Assembly: GCF_003254475.1 (NCBI RefSeq)
Contig: NZ_QFYQ01000001.1
Span: forward strand, 1,364,001 to 1,428,000
Length of the DNA: 64,000 nucleotides
Source of the DNA: Phenylobacterium soli
Lineage (GTDB): Bacteria > Pseudomonadota > Alphaproteobacteria > Caulobacterales > Caulobacteraceae
Direction of reading: 5' to 3'
Every line of letters starts with the position of its first letter. The first letter of the stretch is position 1. Under the pieces are notes generated by a model, which did not search any database, had not been told where the DNA came from, and saw nothing but the letters and a program-made list of their open reading frames with translations. This document shows, one piece after another, positions 58,774 through 64,000 of the stretch. A program made the translations under genes and the position numbers.

Positions 58774-59508
58774 TCAGCTCCACGACAGGTGCTGGCCGGA
58801 ATCGACGGCGATCATCTGGCCGGTCACCGCGCGGGCGTCGACCAGGTACCTGAGCGCGGCGGCGATCTCGGCCGGATCGGACGGGCGCTGCAGGAGGGTG
58901 GAGCGGACCTCGGCGGCGAAGTCCTCCTCGGTCTGGTGGATCGAGGCCAGCGTCGGGCCGGGCCCGATGCCGTTGACGCGGATCCGCGGCGCCAGGTCCT
59001 GGGCCAGCATGCGGGTGGCCTCCCACAGGGCCGCCTTGGACAGCGAGTAGGAGAAGAACTCCGGCGTCGGCTTCCAGACCCGCTGGTCGAGGATGTTGAC
59101 GATCAGGCCCTCGCGGTCGGCGGGCAGCCGGCGGGCGAAGGCCTGGGCCAGCACCAGGGGCGCGCGGAGGTTGGTCTCGATGTGCGCGTCCCAGGAGGCG
59201 CGGTTCATGTCGGAGAAGGCGTCACGCTCGAAGACGCTGGCGCAGTTGACCAGCAGGGTGACGGGGCCGAGCTCGGCCTCCACCTCGCCGACCAGGGCGA
59301 CGGTGGTCGATTCCTTGCGCAGGTCGCAGGCCACGATCTGCGCCTTGCGTCCGCGGGCGCGCACCTCGGAGGCGGCGGCCTCGGCGTCGTCGTCGACGCT
59401 GCGGACATGGATGGCGACGTCGAATCCCAGGTCGGCGGCGGCCGCCACCAGCGCCCGGCCGATGCGCCGCGCGCCGCCCGTCACCAGCGCCGCGCCGCGC
59501 GCAGCCAT
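58774..59508 (-). CDS. SDR of pteridine reductase type (FolM/PTR1-like)
   Basis: A 244-residue short-chain dehydrogenase with three marks of pteridine reductases: the cofactor loop TGGARRIG (residues 10-17, the TGxxxRxG form), the LVNCASVF segment, and an Asp in place of the usual SDR serine at D141 (NILDQ) that stands 13 residues before Y154, with K158 four after (D-13-Y-3-K). These are the spacings of PTR1. Next to folB, it probably reduces dihydrofolate, dihydrobiopterin or dihydromonapterin. ATG 59508 (GTG 59520 also possible). Confidence 0.8.
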   Translation of the reverse strand: MAARGAALVTGGARRIGRALVAAAADLGFDVAIHVRSVDDDAEAAASEVRARGRKAQIVACDLRKESTTVALVGEVEAELGPVTLLVNCASVFERDAFSDMNRASWDAHIETNLRAPLVLAQAFARRLPADREGLIVNILDQRVWKPTPEFFSYSLSKAALWEATRMLAQDLAPRIRVNGIGPGPTLASIHQTEEDFAAEVRSTLLQRPSDPAEIAAALRYLVDARAVTGQMIAVDSGQHLSWS

Positions 59509-59541
59509 GGCGGACGTCACCCTCTCAGGCCCGTCTCAGGC

Positions 59542-59622
59542 TCAGTCGAAGCGGCCGAACTCGTACTTGTTGAGGGCGGCGATCACGACGAGGAAGATGA
59601 TGATGGCGGCGATGCCGAGCAT
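59542..59622 (-). CDS. 26-residue membrane microprotein
   Basis: A 26-codon frame encodes a single hydrophobic helix (MLGIAAIIIFLVVIAALNKY) and a short polar end (EFGRFD). ATG 59622 has GGAG 8 bases upstream and a spacing typical of real genes, and the gene lies 33 bp upstream of the SDR-folB pair on the same strand. It is too small for routine gene calling. Function unknown; a membrane regulator or scaffold is plausible. Confidence 0.6.
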   Translation of the reverse strand: MLGIAAIIIFLVVIAALNKYEFGRFD

Positions 59623-59775
59623 GGTGGGGCTCCGAAGCTTTCACCCGCGGCTTTAGCGAGGCGCCCGCGCCGCCGCAAGCGGCCTTATGGAACGCGCCAA
59701 ATTGACGAAGCGGGGCGCGCCTGATCCAACTCCGCCGCGCCGCCAGGCGGCCTTCGGATCGGGGGACGACTTCTC

Positions 59776-60225
59776 ATGACGAGCAACCGGCGCATCGTCC
59801 TCACCAGCGACCACACCGCGATCGGCCTCCGGCAGACGATCGCGGTCCACATCGCCGCCCAGGGCTGGGAGGCCGTCGACATCGGCCCGACGACGCCGGA
59901 GAGCACGCCCTATCCCGAACACGGCGCGGCGGCGGCGCGGATGGTGGCCTCCGGCGACTGCCGGTTCGGCGTCATCCTGTGCGGCACGGGCCAGGGCATC
60001 ATGATGGCGGCCAACAAGGTGAAGGGCGTCCGCTGCGGGGTCTGCGGCGACACCTTCTCGGCGCGGATGATCCGCCAGCATAACGACGCCAACATGATCG
60101 CGATCGGCGCCCGCGTGGTCGGCGAGGGCCTCGCGCTCGACATCGTCGACGCCTTCCTGGCCGCCGCCTTCGAGGGCGGTCGGCACGCGCCGCGGGTGGA
60201 GATGATCAAGGCCCTGGAGGCCTAG
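59776..60225 (+). CDS. rpiB: Ribose 5-phosphate isomerase B family
   Basis: A 149-residue RpiB/LacA-LacB fold sugar-phosphate isomerase. It has the SDHTAIGLRQTI start, the active-site cysteine segment VILCGTGQGIMMAANKVKG and the phosphate-binding histidine/arginine region MIRQHNDANMIAIGARV. Likely interconverts ribose 5-phosphate and ribulose 5-phosphate. ATG 59776; divergent from the microprotein. Confidence 0.88.
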   Translation: MTSNRRIVLTSDHTAIGLRQTIAVHIAAQGWEAVDIGPTTPESTPYPEHGAAAARMVASGDCRFGVILCGTGQGIMMAANKVKGVRCGVCGDTFSARMIRQHNDANMIAIGARVVGEGLALDIVDAFLAAAFEGGRHAPRVEMIKALEA

Positions 60226-60244
60226 GCCGCCCTCGGCGGCGGCC
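60225..60244 (+). terminator. Weak hairpin after rpiB
   Basis: GCCGCC (60226-60231) pairs with GGCGGC (60235-60240) right at the rpiB stop. No T-tract, so this is only a candidate terminator. Confidence 0.35.
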
Positions 60245-60317
60245 CCTTGGCTCTGGCCCGCAGAATGTGGCTTGCTGCCTCCGCCAGACAAGAACGATGG
60301 GGAGGAGTTCAGGGACG

Positions 60318-61247
60318 ATGCCGCTTTCAGCCATTCCGACCGAGGCGTTCGTCAAGATCGCCGAGGGGATCGACCGGCCCGAGGACGTCGTGGTCGGCAA
60401 GGACGGGCGCGTCTTCGCCTCCGACCACCAGTGCGCCGTCGCCGAGATCTTCGCGGACGGCAGCTTCAAGCGCCTGGGCCCGAAGGGCGGCGCGCCCAAC
60501 GGCATCAACATGGACGCCCAGGGCCGGATCGTGATCGCCAACTTCGGCATCTACGACCGCGAGGAAGGTCCGCTGCAGCGGTTCGATCCGGCCAGCGGCG
60601 AGCACGAGACCCTGCTGGCCGGGGTCGGCGGCAGGCGGCTGACCTCGTCCAACTATCCGGTGATCGACCGGGCCGGGAACATCTGGTGCGCCAACTCCAC
60701 CCATGCGGAGACCTGGCCCCAGGCGCTGGACGGGCGGCCGGACGGCTTCATCTTCGTGCTGCGGCCGGACGGCTCGTCCGACGTGGTCGCCGAAGGACTG
60801 AAGTTCCCGAACGGCATGGCGCTCTCGGCAGACGAGCGCTGGCTCTATTGCGCCCAGACGAGCGGCGCGGACGTCGTCCGTTTCGCCGTCCTGCCGGTCG
60901 GACGGCTGGGGCCCGGCGAGCGCTATGGCCCCGTGCTCGGCAAGCTGCAGGGGGCCGGCGAGGCGATCGACCACAACGAGCTCGGCTACACCGACGGCGT
61001 CGGGCTGGATGCGGAAGGCAATCTCTGGGTCTGCCTGCCGGCGGCCAACAAGGTGGTGGCGATCCGGCCCGACGGAAGGGTGGTCACCGTCTTCCATGAC
61101 CCTACGGGAGCCGTGATCAATCATCCGACCAACGTCACCTGGGGCGGGCCCGACCTGAGGGACCTCTACGTCGGCTCGATCCGGGCGGATTATGTGCTCA
61201 AGGGGAGGTCCCCGGTTGCGGGCCAGCCCCTGGTGCATCAACTGTAG
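60318..61247 (+). CDS. SMP-30/gluconolactonase family protein
   Basis: A 309-residue six-bladed beta-propeller that likely opens a sugar lactone (gluconolactonase type) with a divalent metal. Metal residues are in the segment EGIDRPEDVVV (Glu), LTSSNYPVIDRAGNIW (Asn), FPNGMALSADERWLY (Asn) and TDGVGLDAEGNLWV (Asp). ATG 60318 with GGAGGAG and AGGG upstream. Followed by an aldehyde dehydrogenase after 119 bp. Confidence 0.88.
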   Translation: MPLSAIPTEAFVKIAEGIDRPEDVVVGKDGRVFASDHQCAVAEIFADGSFKRLGPKGGAPNGINMDAQGRIVIANFGIYDREEGPLQRFDPASGEHETLLAGVGGRRLTSSNYPVIDRAGNIWCANSTHAETWPQALDGRPDGFIFVLRPDGSSDVVAEGLKFPNGMALSADERWLYCAQTSGADVVRFAVLPVGRLGPGERYGPVLGKLQGAGEAIDHNELGYTDGVGLDAEGNLWVCLPAANKVVAIRPDGRVVTVFHDPTGAVINHPTNVTWGGPDLRDLYVGSIRADYVLKGRSPVAGQPLVHQL

Positions 61248-61366
61248 CGACGGCGGGGCTTCCCAGGTTACCGCCGATCACTAAAATGAGCGTTTGAAAG
61301 CCGGGGCCGATGGCTCCCAGCCAGCCAGACAGACGATCAACGAACGAACGGTCCAGGAGGACGTCC

Positions 61367-62806
61367 ATGCGCGAGTACCTCAAGTTTTATATCGATGGCC
61401 AATGGGTCGAGCCTTCCGAGAAGAAGACGCTCGACGTCATCAACCCGGCCAACGAGGAAGTCTGCGGCAAGATCGCGCTCGGTAACGCGGCCGACGTCGA
61501 CAAGGCCGTGAAGGCCGCCAAGAAGGCCTTCGCGTCCTGGTCGCAGACCAGCCGCGAGGAGCGGATCGAGGTCCTGGGCCGGATCCTGGCCGAGTACCAG
61601 AAGCGCTTCGGCGACCTGGCCACCGCCGTCACCGAGGAAATGGGCGCCCCGGCCTCGCTGGCCCAGCGCGCGCAGGTGCCGATCGGCATGGCGCACCTGG
61701 CCACCGCCGTCGAGGTCCTCAAGACCTTCAAGTTCGAGGAAGACCGCGGCCCGACCATGCTCGTGAAGGAGCCGATCGGCGTCTGCGGTTTCATCACGCC
61801 CTGGAACTGGCCGCTCAACCAGATCGTCTGCAAGGTGGCGCCGGCCATCGCGACGGGCTGCACCATGGTGCTGAAGCCGTCGGAAGTGGCGCCGTTCTCG
61901 GGCCACATCTTCGCTGAGATCATGCATGCGGCGGGCGTGCCGGCCGGCGTGTTCAACCTGGTGCACGGCGACGGCATCGGCGTCGGCGTGCCGCTCTCCA
62001 GCCACCCGGACGTGGACATGGTGTCCTTCACCGGCTCGACCCGCGCCGGCATCGAGGTGGCCAAGAACGCCGCCCCGACCGTCAAGCGCGTGGCCCAGGA
62101 GCTGGGCGGCAAGAGCCCGAACATCGTCCTCGACGACGACGCGTTCGCCAAGGGCGTGAGCCGCGGCGTGGTCACCATGATGACCAACTCCGGCCAGTCC
62201 TGTAACGCCCCCTCGCGGATGTTCGTGCCGAAGAAGCGCATGGACGAGGCGATCGCGGTGGCCCGCGAGACGGCCGCCCAGGTCACTGTAGGCGACCCGA
62301 ACGGCAACGCCCAGCTCGGCCCGGTGGTCTCCGAGGTCCAGTTCAAGAAGATCCAGGGCCTGATCCAGAAGGGCATCGACGAGGGCGCGACCCTGGTCAT
62401 TGGCGGCACGGGCCGTCCGGAAGGCCTCGACAAGGGCTACTATGTGAAGCCCACCGTCTTCGCCAACGTGACCAACGACATGACCATCGCCCGCGAGGAG
62501 ATCTTCGGGCCGGTGCTGTCGATCCTGGGCTACGACACCCTCGACCAGGCGATCGCTGAGGGCAACGACACCGAATACGGCTTGGCCGGCTACGTGCAGG
62601 CGGCGGACCTCAACAAGGCCCGCGAGGTCGCCCGCAAGATCCGCGCGGGCCAGGTGTCGATCAACGGCGGCGGCGGCGACATGATGGCGCCGTTCGGCGG
62701 CTACAAGATGAGCGGCAACGGGCGCGAGTGGGGCGACTTCGCCTTCCACGAGTTCCTCGAGACCAAGGCCATCCTCGGCTACGCGCCGAAGGAAGCCGCC
62801 GAGTAA
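61367..62806 (+). CDS. Aldehyde dehydrogenase family protein
   Basis: A 479-residue NAD(P)-dependent dehydrogenase of broad-range type. Cofactor region TPWNWPLNQIVCKVAPAIATGCTMVLKPSE, the catalytic Glu in QELGGKSPNIVL and nucleophilic Cys in NSGQSCNAPSRMFVP. The substrate is unknown. ATG 61367 with an AGGAGG ribosome binding site. A good intrinsic terminator follows. Possibly works with the SMP-30 protein upstream (lactone and aldehyde oxidation), by inference. Confidence 0.95.
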   Translation: MREYLKFYIDGQWVEPSEKKTLDVINPANEEVCGKIALGNAADVDKAVKAAKKAFASWSQTSREERIEVLGRILAEYQKRFGDLATAVTEEMGAPASLAQRAQVPIGMAHLATAVEVLKTFKFEEDRGPTMLVKEPIGVCGFITPWNWPLNQIVCKVAPAIATGCTMVLKPSEVAPFSGHIFAEIMHAAGVPAGVFNLVHGDGIGVGVPLSSHPDVDMVSFTGSTRAGIEVAKNAAPTVKRVAQELGGKSPNIVLDDDAFAKGVSRGVVTMMTNSGQSCNAPSRMFVPKKRMDEAIAVARETAAQVTVGDPNGNAQLGPVVSEVQFKKIQGLIQKGIDEGATLVIGGTGRPEGLDKGYYVKPTVFANVTNDMTIAREEIFGPVLSILGYDTLDQAIAEGNDTEYGLAGYVQAADLNKAREVARKIRAGQVSINGGGGDMMAPFGGYKMSGNGREWGDFAFHEFLETKAILGYAPKEAAE

Positions 62807-62825
62807 CACCGCCAAGACGACTGCA

Positions 62826-62855
62826 GGGGGCCGCCGGAAGAGCGGCCCCCTCTTT
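62826..62855 (+). terminator. Intrinsic terminator after the aldehyde dehydrogenase
   Basis: GGGGGCCGC (62826-62834) pairs with GCGGCCCCC (62842-62850) around a 7-nt loop, followed by TCTTTC. A canonical rho-independent layout 19 bp after the stop. Confidence 0.85.
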
Positions 62856-62875
62856 CATTAGGGAAGGTCAATCCG

Positions 62876-63820
62876 ATGGGCGCCATCGATCCGCATTTCC
62901 AGGCCATGCTCGAGGCCCAGGCCAAGGCGATGGAGGGCCAGACCCTGCCGCCGCTGGACCAGACCCCGCCGGACATGGTCCGCGCCGGCTATGTGATGCA
63001 GCGCCAGGCCCAGGACCAGAACGCGCCCAAGGACCTCGACGTCCGCGACTTCTCCATCCCCGGCCCGCATGGCGACATCCCGGTGCGCCTCTATGAGCCG
63101 CAGGGCCTGGGCAAGCCGTCCGGCCTGCTGGTCTATTATCATGGCGGCGGCTGGGTGATCGGCGACCTCGACACCCACGACGGCCACTGCCGCCGCATGG
63201 CGCGCTGGGGCAATTGCCGGGTGATGGCGGTGCACTATCGCCTGGCCCCCGAGCATCCGTTTCCCAAGGGACACGACGACGCCCTGGCGGCCGCCAAGTA
63301 CGCCTTCGACCACTGCGTCGACCTCGGCGTCGATCCCAAGCGCATCGCGGTCGGCGGCGACTCCGCCGGCGGCAACCTGGCCGCCTCGGTGGCCCTCGAC
63401 CTGAAGGACGACCAGAGCCGCCAGCTGGCCTTCCAGCTCCTGCTCTATCCGGCCCTGACCGACGAGTGGGAGACCCCGTCGCGCAAGACCCTCGACGGCC
63501 CGCTGCTGACCTTCGAGGCCATGCGCTGGTTCGAGAAGCTGCTGGCCGCGGCCGGCCATCCGGAGGCGCACCGCCTGTCGCCGATGAAGGCCGCCGAGCT
63601 GCGGGGCGTGGCCCCGGCCCTGGTGGTCACCGCCGGCCACGACTGCCTGAAGGACGAGGGCTTCGCCTACGCCGAGCGGCTGAAGGACGCCGGGGTCGAG
63701 GTGCGCCACGTGGAGTACCCCGCGCTGGTGCACGACTTCTACATCATGGCCGACGTCTCGCCGGCGGTGATCGAGGCGGCCAAGGAGACGGCCGCGGCGC
63801 TCAAGGCCAAGATCGGCTAG
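62876..63820 (+). CDS. Alpha/beta hydrolase, hormone-sensitive lipase family
   Basis: A 314-residue esterase of the HSL group: the oxyanion motif YYHGGGWVIGD, the nucleophile GGDSAGGNLA, Asp in GHDCLKDEG and His in ALVHDFYIM. The N-terminal cap helix region (residues 1-50, AKAMEGQTLPPLDQTPPD) is typical. No signal peptide. ATG 62876. Substrate unknown; a small acyl ester. Its stop overlaps that of the convergent MFS gene. Confidence 0.92.
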   Translation: MGAIDPHFQAMLEAQAKAMEGQTLPPLDQTPPDMVRAGYVMQRQAQDQNAPKDLDVRDFSIPGPHGDIPVRLYEPQGLGKPSGLLVYYHGGGWVIGDLDTHDGHCRRMARWGNCRVMAVHYRLAPEHPFPKGHDDALAAAKYAFDHCVDLGVDPKRIAVGGDSAGGNLAASVALDLKDDQSRQLAFQLLLYPALTDEWETPSRKTLDGPLLTFEAMRWFEKLLAAAGHPEAHRLSPMKAAELRGVAPALVVTAGHDCLKDEGFAYAERLKDAGVEVRHVEYPALVHDFYIMADVSPAVIEAAKETAAALKAKIG

Positions 63821-64000
63821 GTCGGTTCGAGTTCGGTGTGCGCGCGGACGGTCTCCGCCCGCCGCCCGGCCGACAGCGCCAGCCAGATGGCCGGCGCGCA
63901 CATCAGGGCGCCCTGGATGTAGGGCCCGTCGATCGTCAGTCCCGAGAACGACAGCCCGGCGCAGAACGGGCCGATGACGCGCGCCGCCGCGCCCATGGCG
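63817..64000 (-). CDS. C-terminal part of a likely MFS transporter, partial
   Basis: The frame enters from the right edge and encodes AARVIGPFCAGLSFSGLTID and GALMCAPAIWLALSAGRRAE with a polar end (HTELEPT). The last hydrophobic helix and the short charged tail are typical of the final segment of major facilitator permeases. The stop overlaps the end of the hydrolase gene. Only the last 60 residues are present, so the family call is tentative. Confidence 0.5.
   Translation of the reverse strand, partial: AMGAAARVIGPFCAGLSFSGLTIDGPYIQGALMCAPAIWLALSAGRRAETVRAHTELEPT

Overview
This window is about 64 kb of chromosome from a GC-rich alphaproteobacterium. The best fit is the Caulobacteraceae (Caulobacter/Phenylobacterium type). 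The grounds are very high GC with long antisense open frames, several gene neighbourhoods I recall as alphaproteobacterial (ispH near thrB-rnhA, lgt-midA-pgeF, DUF1285-NUDIX-cca, ybjN-proC, petABC, a petP/petR-like pair), frequent ATGA/GTGA coupling and frequent GTG starts. The placement is inference from gene content, since no rRNA lies in the window. I see no tRNA, rRNA, CRISPR array, insertion sequence or prophage; nearly everything is core or lifestyle metabolism on both strands.

Layout. 1-3.3 kb: glycine cleavage operon gcvT-gcvH-gcvPA (minus strand, cut at the left edge) behind a tandem glycine riboswitch, with a striking 28-bp inverted repeat between gcvH and gcvPA. 3.5-6.1 kb: an RTX-like repeat protein, a PilZ protein and small hypotheticals. 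6-15 kb: an SDR, argS with a secreted protein, ispH, an unusual TPR-secretin, an orphan AbrB-type antitoxin, thrB-rnhA and a MarR regulator with two visible operators. 15-26 kb: lipoproteins, a globin, an SdsA1-like alkylsulfatase, a VOC protein, thioredoxin 2, a spermidine-synthase-like enzyme, RsuA- and RsmC-like rRNA modifiers, a HAD phosphatase, GST, MBL hydrolase, two GNATs and an OsmC protein. 26.5-30 kb: a GH16 glycosidase with four tandem secretion-type repeats, a secreted protein and a membrane-protein/XRE pair behind a palindromic operator. 30-38.7 kb: SDR, MFS exporter, GNAT, DUF1285-NUDIX-cca-GATase, a membrane protein, hemF and trmL. 38.9-46.8 kb: petABC (cytochrome bc1), a retropepsin-like protein, tandem dienelactone hydrolases, ychF, pth and rplY. 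46.9-54.3 kb: a lipoprotein, prs, pgeF-midA-lgt, ubiK, ybjN, proC and a DUF2147 protein. 54.3-64 kb: a MarR/response-regulator/histidine-kinase operon, ilvE, folB with a pteridine-reductase-type SDR and a 26-aa membrane microprotein, rpiB, an SMP-30 protein, aldehyde dehydrogenase, an HSL-type hydrolase and the end of an MFS transporter.

How the genes work together. The glycine riboswitch should raise gcv expression when glycine is high. That feeds one-carbon units into the folate pool, to which folB and the FolM/PTR1-like SDR at the other end of the window also belong. petABC sits next to hemF (haem synthesis), and a petP/petR-like regulator pair with a kinase lies 14 kb further on. Much of the rest is translation and RNA maintenance (argS, rnhA, cca, trmL, rsuA-like, rsmC-like, pth, rplY, ychF). 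The accessory part is mostly envelope or secretion: the RTX-like protein, the GH16 enzyme, the secretin and many small lipoproteins.

The observations I rate highest are the folate-linked SDR carrying the Asp-13-Tyr-3-Lys pteridine reductase signature, the 26-residue membrane microprotein encoded just upstream of it, the GH16 enzyme with four secretion-type repeats, the MarR and XRE operators, and the 28-bp inverted repeat inside the gcv operon. I see no gene cluster that is clearly a new defence or biosynthetic system.
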